A stretch of DNA of 64,000 bases from Xestospongia bergquistia (lineage: Eukaryota; Porifera; Demospongiae; Haplosclerida; Petrosiidae), in contig OZ014417.1 of assembly GCA_963965975.1 (NCBI GenBank), positions 2,399,821 through 2,463,820 of the forward strand, read 5' to 3'. Both the position numbers and the translations under genes were made by a program. Positions 1 to 11,939 of this stretch are shown here, in pieces (within the stretch, counting starts at the first letter, position 1; the number at the start of each line of letters is the position of its first letter). The notes under the pieces were generated by a model, which saw only the letters and a list, made by a program, of their open reading frames with translations, did not search any database and had not been told where the DNA came from.

Positions 1-223
1 AATCTGAGTACATGTACAGGTTAAACAGATGGTTTTACTATTCATTCCTTGCATTGTTCATGTCATACTGTAATTGGTGAATTAATGTGGTGTTAAAATA
101 ATGCAAACTGCCCAAAATTTAGCTGTTGAACACACATACACACACACAGGCACAAGGTTGACATGGTTCACTTGGCACTTGTATTATGTTGTACCATACA
201 CTAAGGTAGTGCATGTTAAGTAT

Positions 224-498
224 CTACTGTCCATTGATATCGGCAAAAGGGTCATCCTCTGAATCACAGTCACTCTTAGTTTTGTCCATTGCCTCATAGA
301 TTCCTGCATGGCTCCACAAACCCACCATGCACAATTCCAGCCTCAGTTCTTTCACTTTGTCCCACTAGCTCCGCTTCTCTCCTCCAATAAGATGTTCTCC
401 ACAGCATTGCTGACTTCTCTTGTGACAACATCTGGTAGCTCAGCTTCGTTGCTAGTAGGAAGAGACTGCTTCTTGAAATGCTTGAATAACGTAGCCAT
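224..498 (-). mobile_element. Internally deleted pogo/Tigger-like DNA transposon remnant
   Basis: The minus strand opens with an ATG at 496-498 and the segment MATLFKHFKKQSLP, followed by an acidic helix-like stretch (EAELPDVVTREVSNAVENIL) and a stop. That is the usual N-terminus of pogo/Jerky-type transposases in sponges and other animals. About 50 bp further on comes a transposase-like C-terminus: IVHGGFVE, then after a one-frame shift AGIYEAMD and an acidic end DSEDDPFADINGQ with a stop at 224-226. In whole elements these flank the DNA-binding and DDE catalytic regions, which are missing here. It looks like a non-autonomous deletion copy. Terminal repeats were not clearly found. The family call comes from memory of such proteins, so it is moderate. 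Confidence 0.5.
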
Positions 499-619
499 TT
501 CTCTTGATCGATTGTTGGATAGAACTAGAAGTGCTAAAACATGCAGTTTAACACATTCGATCTAAATTAATTTCTGTAAAAAAATATTTTCTTAATAATC
601 CCGAAGCTAGTATACTTCC

Positions 620-2510
620 TATAGTATACTTTTTGTCAATTAATTTGGGCTTCAGTTCTTTTCCAACTGTGATAGATAGGATTATAGTTTTTTGAAAGTT
701 TTGGTCAAAAGCATGTTATCAAGATTTGAAGTAGTAGATAGTCTGGGTATCAATTTTGAATGCCTCATTAAAATGTCATGCTTGAACAACTGTAATGTGA
801 CTTACTTTGTCCCTAGCATTCACATCAACTTGTCCAATTTCAATTAATAACTTCAAAACATAAACATGACCCTCCTTTGTTGCAACATGTGCAGGTGTTT
901 GTTCATGCTAGAAAAACGAAAGAAAATAGTTAATCAATTACAAAATCACAGGAACTATCAAACAATAAACTATACAGTCAAAGTAACTGTCTCCATTGTA
1001 TTACCATGCTAAATTGAATGTACCACATATACAACACACTCAATACAAACTAAAACAGTAGCTAGGATGTCCTTATATATAAATGCAGACAGCAAAAGTG
1101 TACCTTTGTAGTTTAAATTTACAATCAACATATTATATGAAACTACTTATATGAAAAATTGTAGAGGAAATGTTCATAAATGGATTACATTTGTGACACA
1201 TGCAAATATGCCGTACTTCAAAAAAACTATTATAATACCAAGAGCTCATGAACTCATGATTACACAAGATGTATATGTGTTGCTATTCCTACATACTTCA
1301 ATGCTCAAGTACTATCAAAGAATTGATTCACTGAATTTGTAGTTTATTCCAAGGATACAAATGTTTGAATTAAGTAAATGTTGCAAAATGAGTTGCTAAG
1401 TCTTCTTTTTTGACATATAAACAAAATTAAAAATAACGTGCCATAAAAAACACTCAATTGGAAGTACAATGAAGTAGTGATTTTTCTAATTCATAACTGA
1501 CTACAAAACAACTTTTAATAAAATATTGGCATTATTATATTATTATCTAAAATAGGTGCTTCATAAAAATAACAACAAAGCCAAAATCTGCTTAGTTTAA
1601 AAAAAAATATAATTAATTTAAAAGTTGGAACATGCTTGAACTGAGGAGGTATCTTTTTATGTGATTAGACCAAATTACTAAATAAGGATGGATATTTTAA
1701 CGTTAACAAGAATGTAATAAGTCATCCTAAGATTACATTGATAGTGCTTCTGTTGCTGTAAAGGACTAGATTATTGCTAACTTAGGGTTTAGGGTTTGAG
1801 ATGGAAATTAATAACAGCACAAAAGTATAGTATAATGCAGGCAATACCATTCCAACAATCATCAGAACATTTTTAAACAAATGCATGCCATACTAGTGGT
1901 ACCTTTGTCAACAATACCAAGATGATTTCAAGGATATGTACTATTAGAACAAGCCACATATACTGATAGCTACCACCAACTATGTTTGTTAAGCTTTACT
2001 AAGAAAATATTTAAACAACAAGTTGACAAAAACCTTAATAGTCACACCCATAACATTCGATATCTATTAAATAAGTTACATGTAGTACTCTCTACACACA
2101 ATATACACTGACCATGTCACAAATATTGGGATCTGCATTGAAGTTTAACAGTAGCAGTACAATATTGAAGTGACCTCCTTTCGAGGCTAGATATAGAGTG
2201 GTTTGCTGATGCTATAGGAAGTACACAAGTATTTATTGTTGACTATAATAGCATAAAAATTTACAGATTATAATATATACCTTTAATAAAATCATGTATT
2301 AAAGTTTAAAAAATTGTAAAAAATTTAATAATATAATTTTAGTTGTGTTGGTATTGTAATTGTTAAAATTGTAACATTTGAGGTAGTTATAGTAAAATGA
2401 TAGAGAAGTCTTGTTATTAAGGGTTGAACAAACTAGAATTATAAGTTCTCAAGCTTGAATTGCTTAACATTTGGCATTGAGTAGTTGTGCTCAGGCTAAA
2501 GTGCTGGCGA
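620..2510. repeat. Segmental duplication, copy 1 (ankyrin exons and introns)
   Basis: This stretch matches 32,700-34,600 almost base for base in the same orientation. Both contain the same two ankyrin exons (806-907 and 2113-2211 here) and the same intron landmarks, such as the 'cttagggtttagggtttg' block at about 1780. Intron identity as high as exon identity points to a recent duplication or gene conversion rather than selection on the protein alone. Differences are scattered substitutions and short indels. Confidence 0.85.
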
Positions 2511-5500
2511 AAAAAGTAAATTAACTATCAACTATTGACTATCATCATGTAGTGACTGTTCATCTGAAAATGCTTCAAGAATATGTACTATTATAAAAGG
2601 CCAGACCTACTGATAGCTACGACTGACTAAAATTGTAAATCCTTTACTAACTAAAACATTTAATCAACAAGTTGAAATAAAATAGCCATACTCATGACAT
2701 TCTATATCTATTAAATATTTATTTAAAACTAGTAACATGAAGTAATTTCTACACACAATATACACTGACCATGTCACAAATATTGGGATCTGCATTGTAC
2801 TTTAACAGTAGCTGTATGATATCACAGTAACCTCCCTGTGAGGCTAGATGTAAAGCTGTTTGCTGATCCTATAGGAAGTACACTAGTGCATTATAATAGC
2901 ATAAAAATTTACATATTACAATACATACCTTTGATAAAATGATCATGTATTAAAATTAAAAGAAGACTAAAATTGTCAAAATTAAATTAAGACAATTTTG
3001 GTTGTGCTGGTATTTTTCCCTGTTAAAATTGTAACATTTGAAGAAGAAGTACAAAAGTATTTATTGTTGTTGATAATAGCATAAGGGCCAGAAGGAAGTT
3101 GGCTAAACATTAAAATAGGCACAATAATTAAAGTTTTGGATTGAACAATTCCTTGTTCACTAACATTTTATGACAATATCAACAAGGTAAATTGAAAGAA
3201 ATCTTATGGAAATAGGAAAAAATGTCTTAAACTACCAGTATTGTGATACTATTTTAAACCACACCTCTTGGTAACACCCACATAACTTTAAGGACTACAC
3301 TTTAATGTTTGGTGTACCCCTGTCTCAAAATTGAAAATAGGAGTGGTTCACTACTGGCTGTGCTCTCTACACTGAAGTATTTAGGATTTAGATATTGGAA
3401 TGGGTCTAGTAACAGCATAGGTATATAATATAATGTTGATGATAACGCACACATAATCATCAGAACATTTTTAAACAAACAGTAGTAGGCCAAACTGGTG
3501 GCATCTTTGTGAATACCGAGATACTTTCAAAAATATGTATTATTATAACAAGCTACACCCATGGGGGTAGTAAAGGGGGGGCAGGGGGTGCTGAAACCCC
3601 CCCAACTTAAAATCAGGAGGGGCTAAGCCTCCCTGATTTGCACTCAAGACTATTTACACAATAATCTCTTGACTAAAGTGGTTATTGTGTAAATTTGTTT
3701 ACAATCACCACATTATTGTGTGGTCATGTTATCTTCTGTAAATTAATTGCTATAACAAAAGTATTAATGAAACTGAACACACTTTTTCAACCTTATGCAG
3801 ACTAAAAAATTACCTATGAAGTGCTTTGACCCAAGAACGACTAAACCATGTCATGCTGTTACATTCAAATAAGGACCGTACTGATAACATAAACTTATCA
3901 GAAATAGCTAGAGTTTGTTTCCTTTAACGACAGACAAATACTTTTTTTGTCATTTTTGATGTTTAATAATATAACACAACTAAATATAAGGTATAAGGTC
4001 AGCCTCCTAACTTTATCGTACATACAACAATATCTACACACAATACACACTGACCTTGTTACAAATATTGGGATTAGCTTGATTTTGTAAGAGTAACTCG
4101 ACTATCTCAGTATGACCTTTATGTGAGGCCCAATATAGAGGTGTCTGCTGATTCTATAGAAATTAATTATTATAAGTTACATTGAATAGTACAATATTAA
4201 TATCAGTACTCATTAAAAGATATTCTAATAGTTATTCTGATAGAGAGGTGTGTCACATATAATATTTAATCACTTGCTTTACTAATGAATCATAATTTTA
4301 TTGTAAATAAATGCATTTCATTTCATTAAACAGTGGAATTATGTTCACTAATTAATAATATAACAACTACATAGTATTAAGTCTTGATGATGATAATGAT
4401 GTTTTGAAACTTTGCTTAAAAGATATTAAAAAACTAGATTGCTAGCTGTTCAGGAAAGTAGTAGACTGGGAATTCATACAAAGTGAATGGCATTTTTCAT
4501 ACTCATCATGATGTGATGTCACACATAATTTGCATATAATTAAATTAATGAATGCTAGCAAAAGTGTTCACTAGCTACAACAAGTATGTTTAGAAACAAT
4601 ACAAATGTTCTTTACAGCAAAATCACGAAAGACTCACAAGGTACTAACAGCACAGAATAATGAAATGCTTCAATAAAACTTGTAAAAACAAGCCCACACC
4701 CAACATAGGTTGGTACAGTTTCCATTATCAAAATTACATAAAACTGCATTCAAACTTAAGATAGAAAAAAGTACAATAATATTTTCTAGCATATCTTTAG
4801 CAATGACTGGACTTTAGAAATAGCAACTCTCTCTAATATCTCTATTTTAGTACGTGTGCTATGTTTAATTTATGTTGTCAAAGGGTTAAAATATATATAA
4901 TACAAATGTTCAATATTAAAACTTATTTGACTGAAGCTTTTTAGTATAACCATAGACTTCCATCCCACTCAAAATACACATGTAAGCACTGTCTACTATT
5001 TGAAATGTGATATAATGATTGTGTTTCTTCAATTATAATGCCTATTTTGATTAAGTGTCAAAAACAAATATATTTCTTAAGTCAATAAATCATTAACTCA
5101 GAGTAGAGAAGCATGCTCTCATAATTTTAAGGCTTTTAGTTAACAATATGAGAGGTTGGAGTATTTAGTATAGGCAACTATTTGATCTTATATCCAAATA
5201 TGGTATAAATAAACTTACATCATCCAGAGTCATTACATTGGCTCCTTTTGAGAGAGCATCTTGTACTCCTGACAAGTCTCCATTTTTAACAGATTTAATA
5301 AGACTGTCATTCTAAGATAAAGACAATTATTATAAACATGTTTATAGCTATTTTTAGCTATATATAATATAATCATAAATCAGTAATCTTCTTGTATATC
5401 ACAAATTAAGGAGATTACTATTTAGTAATCTTGTCACTTAGTTAATGTATCACTCTATCTACATGTATACATACGTCACTTATTACTTGTTACCACAAGA

Positions 5501-5676
5501 TATAATTTGATTATTAATATTTAAAAAAAAAAGGAGGAAGATGACTGTATAGATATTCAACTATAATTTCTTAAATTGAATCCCAGTGCCCCTATCTCTA
5601 TGAAACAAGAGTCTTTTTACTATTGATAAAATGCATATATACATATACATATAATTACCAGTTCCTCTTGACTCAT
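806..5676 (-). CDS. Ankyrin-repeat 5' part of a Roc-Death family paralogue (partial, runs off left edge)
   Basis: Six minus-strand exons, all phase 0 with GT-AG borders, give 170 codons: 5659-5676 (start, MSQEEL), 5219-5311, 4055-4153, 2770-2868, 2113-2211 and 806-907. Four of them are typical 33-34-residue ankyrin repeats with the 'TALHLAS..GH..IV.LLL..NADPNIC' pattern; the 5219-5311 exon is a looser first repeat. Ankyrin repeats bind partner proteins in the cytosol. No stop is reached, and the last exon ends in NARDK, as in the large gene at 32,886-32,987, where the next exon opens a Roc GTPase. I therefore expect a Roc domain to the left of the window. The start was chosen because the first exon mirrors the short MAGQFSLEEQ start exon of that gene. 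Exons 806-907 and 2113-2211 are near-identical to exons there, so this is a recent paralogue or was gene-converted. A transposon remnant lies at 224-498, beyond the last exon seen. Confidence 0.72.
3302..3480. repeat. Dispersed repeat shared with 35,000-35,150 and 36,420-36,570
   Basis: The block containing 'ggttcactactggctgtgct' and 'gggtctagtaacagcata' occurs here and twice in intron 5 of the large gene. The minus-strand open frame across it (3302-3493) is not supported as a gene because the same repeat carries other frames elsewhere. It probably marks an older member of the duplicated intron sequence. Confidence 0.6.
3561..3638. other. GC-rich inverted and G-run block inside an AT-rich intron
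   Basis: Runs of five, seven and five G are followed by a run of seven C, so the first half can pair (gggggtgctgaaaccccc). A second stem follows, in which aatcaggagg pairs with cctccctgatt. The composition is unlike the surrounding intron. It may be the core of a small foldback element; no target duplication was identified. Confidence 0.5.
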
Positions 5677-6114
5677 GATAACATAATTAACAAAAAACAG
5701 CGAAGACACAGACAAAAACCGAAAAGACCAGAATACGCCCCAACTACTCCCACTATCACGTGAGCTTTCAAATATGGGTGGAACCTCTTTATTTAACCCT
5801 GTGCTTACAAGGTTTTATCAAGAGTTTTGTATTGACATTAGAAACAATGAACATTTAACACTGACGTATAAGATTGTCTCCTCAATCAATTATCATATTT
5901 TATTAAGGTATTTGTCTGTAGAACAATTTGTTTTTTTGTAATAACTAGTTTTGTGGAGACTTGATAATGTGATGTAAAGTATATATAATTATGTATAATT
6001 ATTATATGCATTACATAATATTATAACTGTATATAGATGTGTAAATTTTGTTTAGTAGGCCAAACTGGTGGTGTCTTTGTGAATACAAATCATCAAGCTA
6101 TGAATACATCTGGT

Positions 6115-6300
6115 AGGATGGACATATAGATGATAGATTGATTGATAAATAGATGGACAATGTTAGATGATGGATGGATGGACAGATGAATAGATGGATG
6201 GTTTAATGAATGGATAGATGGACAGATAAATGGATTGATAGATGTATAGATAAATAGATAGATAGGGTAGATGGATGGATGAGTGGACTGATGGATGAAT
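6115..6300. repeat. GATG/GATA tetranucleotide microsatellite
   Basis: An imperfect run of gatg, gata and gacaga-type tetramers. A related run stands at 59,262-59,370, at the same place relative to the duplicated DEPDC5 exons, so it belongs to the duplicated block. Confidence 0.8.
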
Positions 6301-6339
6301 GATCATTTACAAGATGTACTATTGATTTCATTTTTATGT

Positions 6340-7470
6340 TATAGGGTTTCTAGTTAGTTTTTCATAATGGTAGTTTGTTTACACTTCATAAAGACTTGGC
6401 AGACTTGGAAAACAAGAGAAGAAAACCAGTTAGTTAATAATACAAACAATAATGTACATGTGTATTATAATATAAAATATATAATATCATTAATATTTTA
6501 TTTGTGCATGTATTACTGTATCTAAAAGGATTTTGTAATTTTTTGTTTTGTAGAAAAAGTTGAAGTCAAGTTCAGTTTGGGTTGAGTATTTCAAACAATT
6601 GATCTTTTCTATCCAGATATGTCTACTCATGTCTACAGATCAAAGTATTGTATCAATACATTTTGTAATAAAGCTATCTGTTGATGTTCATCTTTAGGAC
6701 ATCATTAGGAGTAAAACCCTTTACTTATCATTATAAATTAGTCTCTAATAATGACCCTAGTGATGATGGTCATGTAACATCATGTACTATTGGACATCAA
6801 CGACCTGAGGGCTATATTGGAACTATTTAGATCAACATGTTTGTGGACATGATGAGTTTGAAATATATCAAGAGGTAAATAAAGAAACTTTACAAAAAAA
6901 TAACACACTAAAACAAAAACAAACTTCTATATCTCTCTGTATCAACTCTTATCCTATCACTACTCATTATAACTTATCTATACATGTACATTTATAACAT
7001 GTTATGTTTTAAGTGTACAACTACATGTAGACAGTAGTATAATTGTACTGACTTTATTAAAAATGCAAGGTGGAATATGTTTGGAATATGGAGAGTGGTT
7101 GGTATGTGTGATATAAAATGACAAAGTTATTTACTTCCTTTAAATTCCAAAGTCAGTGCAATCATACTATAATATCTTTTATCACTGTTACGTTTACTAA
7201 ATACTTTATATTATATTAATGTATACATATATACATATATACAATGTAATGTTGATATATTATTATATTGTTGATTTCTAGTCTCACAAGTACTGGAGAT
7301 GTCGTATGTTAGTTCTTCTCTCAACTCCACCTCCTCATGACAGTCTATGTGAGGAGAGAAACAAATGGTCACTAGACAAGATTAATGGATTTGTTAGATT
7401 ACTTGAATTATTTAATAATATCAAAAGAGGTCATAATGGATCAGGACAAAACAAGAAAGAATTTGTAAGT
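6340..7470 (+). pseudogene. depdc5: DEPDC5 middle-exon fragment, duplicated and broken
   Basis: This block repeats the exon-intron pattern of the DEPDC5 piece at 59,424-60,558. The exon ending in an RRKP-like segment lies at about 6346-6430. The exon with WNYLDQH-like coding lies at about 6698-6870. The exon opening SHKYWRCRMLVLPSTPPP lies at 7283-7465 and is still fully open. The other two carry lesions relative to the right-hand copy. There is a stop near the start of the first. In the second, an extra A turns 'agtaaaccc' into 'agtaaaaccc', and two bases are lost before 'ttggaacta'. Exons for the N-terminal half and the DEP domain are absent here. DEPDC5 is a GATOR1 subunit that restrains mTORC1; this copy cannot encode it. 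Confidence 0.75.
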
Positions 7471-8022
7471 ATTATATAGACCACAATGTATCTTAATTGT
7501 ATGAACATTTGTTCTAGTCCCTCTTTGTAGAGCTCAGTAAATACTAAGGAAATTTATATATATGTTTTTTATAGCAAAGTTCCACTATAATATACTTTGT
7601 AACTAAACTCTGTTTGGTTGGACTTTGTATAATGATTTTTAACCTTTACTTTACTATTCACAAATTAATTGATATTTTCTAAATGTTCTTTTTGACAATC
7701 CTCCATTATGACTCTATATAAAATCATGTGCATAATCTCCCATAAGGAATCACTTCCTTCTTCAAAGTCAAAAACAACAAAGATTAGCACTTACATTCAT
7801 AATATTTTAAATTGATTTTTTATTTTGTTCAAATTCTTACCCTAAACATACACATAATAAACTGGTATACTTTGCTATACTATAAATCATAATGTATTCA
7901 CTGATAAAAACAATTTATTGTTCTAGTTTTATAACCTAATGCATGTTAAGACGACATACAACCACCTTACCACATGACATGTCAGGTATGTCAGTAATAT
8001 GTATAAACTAACAACACCTGTT

Positions 8023-8645
8023 AGCTAGGTCTGTGAATATCCTCACCTGTTGACAATGAATATCATAATTACATTCTTTCACTGAGAATGACACCCTTTA
8101 TTGTACCATATCTGATAACCTCTTGGAGATTGTATGGCAACAAACTTACCTACACCAAAGCCAATATTTTGGTGTGTTTAAAGCTAACACTAACATGAAA
8201 GTTACAAGCAAAATCATAATTGAAATAATATTGTTCTATAATTACAGCGAAAGACTGGAGGAAAAAGAATTGGCCCCAGTGGCTATAGATCACCCATAGA
8301 AAAGTTGAAATTGTAATCAGAGAGATGTTTCTAGCACAATCAGTCATATCCATGATAATAATGCTCAGTTAAGGTTAATGATCATTGGTTGTTATAACAC
8401 ATAAGTGTTCAAAGAATATAGTTTAATTTTTATTTGTATCACTTTCAATTGTTGCATATAACATATAACAATAGATTGAATCAAAGCAAATGGATGTCTA
8501 AGGTCCAAAATGATTTTACAATTGTTTACAATGACAATTCTTAATAGTACAAGCATATCGTTCTAACAGGCTATCATCTATCAATTGACTTTGTTTACAT
8601 TCAAGCTCACAGCATCCCTGTAAAATAATGGTTAAGCTTCTCACA
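8023..8645. repeat. Dispersed repeat R, copy 1
   Basis: Matches 47,577-48,020 and the array at 45,259-46,800. Shared landmarks are 'ttcactgagaatgacaccc', 'gataacctcttgg' and, at the far end, 'gtaaaataatggttaagctt'. Between about 8150 and 8350 is a minus-strand open frame of 67 codons that is not conserved in frame in the other copies, so I do not call it a gene. Confidence 0.75.
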
Positions 8646-8744
8646 ATACACAGTAAAATTTTTCAATGAGAATGATATCCATTATACTTAATAAAATTAA
8701 TTTGCACTGTGGCTGATAACCTCTTGGGATTGGTGTCATGCTTA

Positions 8745-9660
8745 TTAAAGGTGTAAACCACTTTTCTCTAGCATGTATCAAGCCTAAGGTTAAACTTAAC
8801 TTGAACAGGGTATAACTAGACAGTAAAATAACTTTAAAGTACTGTAGTTTCAGTTTAGTAATGCCTCATGTGTCATTTCATTGTCTATCGATTTATTTAA
8901 AGTCCATTTCACAATTTTAATATATAGTTGTATACAACTTTAGAGAGTTAAAACAGAGTTAACCTTATAAGGTAGTAACTTTTGTGATGCACATAACAAC
9001 TGACACCAAAAACAAGATTATATTTGAAAAAAATCATCATTTGGAAGATACTCATTTCAAAGTGAAACACTGACTAGAACTATATAGATTGCATAATTAA
9101 CAGCAGTGTCAGTAGAACACTAATAGCTATAGAATGCTATAAATATAGAAGAGCAAGCTATTGAGAAGTTATAAGCATTGTTAGTTATACCCATTGCTGT
9201 ACCACCCACAGTTAGGGTCAATGAAATTCATTGGTTGCTGTATGCACACTGCATAGTCAATTAAAGTATAATAATATTTGTTTATAATGTTATTTGACAC
9301 TCTTGAAAGTCACCATGAAGTGTATAGAAGTTAGCTAATATTCATATATTAGATTGTGTTAGCATTATTAATTGAAATATTTCTCCTTTTTATTTCACAT
9401 ATCAGGCAGTTCTATTATCATTTAAAAAGCATGTTTATTTTGGCATGTTTATTTAATTGTTATATTCTATTGTTGGTCGTACATGTATGTGACAAAAGAA
9501 ACAACAAATATAAATGAATGTGTCCTTCAACTGCTGATGCTGTTGTTTTTATTAAATCCATTATCCAAAGAGGACTTTTCATGTTAATAAAGAAGAGAAT
9601 GACTAAAATAAATTTTAACCATATTATGATAATAATATCTTTTTGCTATAAATAATAGCT
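8745..9660. repeat. Duplicated noncoding block (matches 53,600-54,370 and parts of 11,940-13,560)
   Basis: Contains 'ccacttttctctagcatgtatcaa', 'taatgcctcatgtgtcatttca'-like and 'ctgatgctgttgtttttatta'-like segments that recur in the same order in the other two places. In the right-hand copy it forms the intron between the Roc exon and the short linker exon, so here it is probably a former intron of a Roc-Death paralogue on the minus strand. Confidence 0.65.
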
Positions 9661-9663
9661 TAC

Positions 9664-10665
9664 CCAGCTGTATAGCATCAGTATATGAATGTGTTTTTGG
9701 AGATGGAGAAGAAGATGCATCTGTCTGTAATGGTGAATACACATGTATATAGTTACTATTGTAAGATCAATTAAAATAAACGATTTAATATAAATCATGT
9801 CATTTTTGATGAATCCAATAACATCTTTACATCTAAACTCAATGTCTACTGGTATATATTATCTATACTAGAAACTTACGTATTTTTCATATTCATCAGG
9901 TCTAGATAAATATTCCTGAATTGTGCTAGCCATATGTATATTCTGGAGAAAGGGTCCTTCAAAAGCTAATATTAATACTGTCCAATTCGGATTGTCAGAG
10001 GCATTTAGCCAAATTTGAATAACGCTAAAGAGTTTTTGAGTATTAGACTGATTTGAAAAGTTAAGAGATTGCGACTCATTATATGGTATTCAAGTGATTC
10101 CTCAATTTCATGCCATTGAAACGCAACAGGGGATAGTAATTGAATTACATCTCTTGCTTTAGGAATTTTTGAAATTATATCTGAAATGTAAATATTACAT
10201 AAGAGAAGAATACAAATGTGATCTAAAGCAGGAGTTTCTAAGAGACAAATGCATTTACAAAATTAACATTTATTTTAACTATTATTATGATATATATTAG
10301 CTTGATAATTGGAGCAAAATTGCCTATGGACTACTTGTAGAGTCTATTCACATGACCTTTTAAAGCATCTGGCAAGGCAATACAATAGTCATAGTATTTC
10401 TTACTTATCACATTATAATCTAATGAGGTATGTATGTGTACAAGGTATAATGTCTAAATGTGTAGTATCAAATGGTTCTAAAGCAGGTAGAGTACACTAT
10501 TTTTGATATTTGCTAATACATCAAATAACTTTTAAGATATTAGAAATTTAATATGTACTCATAAGTAGACAGATAGTACATTTCTTCCTTACCTCGAATG
10601 TTGTGAGGACCTTGTCTCCTTTCAGTAGTTGAATCATTGTATGTTATTTGTAGAATAATAGTTGA
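9664..10665 (-). pseudogene. Upstream Death-domain module of a Roc-Death paralogue, copy A
   Basis: Three minus-strand exon-like pieces with splice borders: 10593-10665 (STIILQITYNDSTTERRQ...), 9880-10180 (Death-type domain starting DIISKIPKARDVIQLLSPV and ending LQNIHMASTIQEYL) and 9664-9724 (a 61-nt linker ending SYTDAIQLG). In the large gene the equivalent Death exon sits between the first and second GTPase modules. A one-base loss in the middle of the Death exon ('gaataccatataatgag' against 'aaatacaatatgatgag' in copy B) breaks the frame. No intact GTPase exon follows downstream, so I call it a pseudogene fragment. Confidence 0.65.
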
Positions 10666-10719
10666 CTGTGAAAAAATGTTTAAAATATATTTTTCAAATG
10701 GAGTAAAAAAGTGTCAAGA

Positions 10720-11690
10720 TCTTATCCAGTACACACAAGATTTATACTACATTATATCACACTTACCAACTATTATATTGTAAAGAACACATTCAGATGA
10801 CAAGTAATCACAGCACAATAGACATGGAAACAGAAAACAATAAAGTAAAAAATGTCAACATCACATTCAATATCTTTAGGATTTATACTTCATTATATCA
10901 CACTTACAAACTGTTACATGCAAAGGACACATTCAGATAACAAGTAATTACAAGCACAATAGAAGTGGAAAGAGAAACAAATAGAGTAAAAAAATGTCAA
11001 CATCAAATCCAGTACACTTAGGATTTATTCTACATTATATCACACTTACCAGCTATTATATTTTAAAGAACACGTTAAGATGACATGTAATTACAACACA
11101 ATGACATGAAAACATAAAACAGTAGAGTAAAAAAATGTCAATGTCACATTAAATACCCTTAGGATTTATACTACATTATATCACACTTACCAACTGTTAT
11201 ATTGTAAAGGACACATTCAGATAACAAGTAATTACAGCACAATAGAAGTGAAAACGGAAAACAATAGAGTAATTAAATGTCAACATCACATCCAGTACAC
11301 ATAGGATTTTTACTACATTATATCACACTTACCAACTATTATATTATAAAGAAGACATTCAGATGACAAGTAATTATAGAGCACAATAGACATGGAAACA
11401 GAAAACAATAGTGTAGAAAATGTTAATGTCACATTCAATACACTTACAATTTGTACTACATTATATCACATTTACCATCTATTAAGGACACATTCAAATA
11501 ATAGGTAATTAGAACACAATAGAAGTGGAAACAGAGAACAATAGTGTAAAAAATCTCAATGTCACATTCAGTATGCATAGGATTTATACTACTTTATATC
11601 ACACTTACCGACTATTATATTGTAAAGAACACATTCAGATTTCAAGTAATTAGAGCACAATAGATATATAAAAAATAATAGAGTAAACAA
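10720..11690. repeat. Satellite array of about 142-bp units (about 7 copies)
   Basis: The repeating core reads 'tatatcacacttaccaac', 'acacattcagatgacaag', 'taattacagcacaatag' and 'gtcacattcaatac'. About seven units are visible, more diverged than in the long array at 55,440-59,085. As there, it lies immediately upstream (on the minus strand) of the Death module. Confidence 0.88.
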
Positions 11691-11939
11691 AAAGCACAAT
11701 AAAAAAATCATAGTGTACTTACATCAATGCTACCTCATACATAATATAGTTTTTAAGGTCATGTACAATTGTCTTGCATGATTATAATGTTGGTGCTATG
11801 TTGTTTTTTGTTGAAAGCATAGTACATGGTCTTAATGTATGTTCTTTTCAAGTTTATATTGTAACCATGCACATTGTATGAGTGTGACAATAGATTTTTG
11901 GGGGATCATATGCATGTATGTATGTGTATATTGGTATAG

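Noticed and set aside
308-565. Plus-strand 85-codon open frame
   Set aside because: It is the shadow of the minus-strand pogo-like remnant at 224-498.
1780-1800. Telomere-like 'tttagggtttaggg' motif, also at about 33,870 and 35,740
   Set aside because: Only two units, and its three occurrences are explained by the segmental duplications. No telomeric tract is present.
8150-8353. Minus-strand 67-codon frame
   Set aside because: It lies in repeat R; the frame is not kept in the other copies of R.
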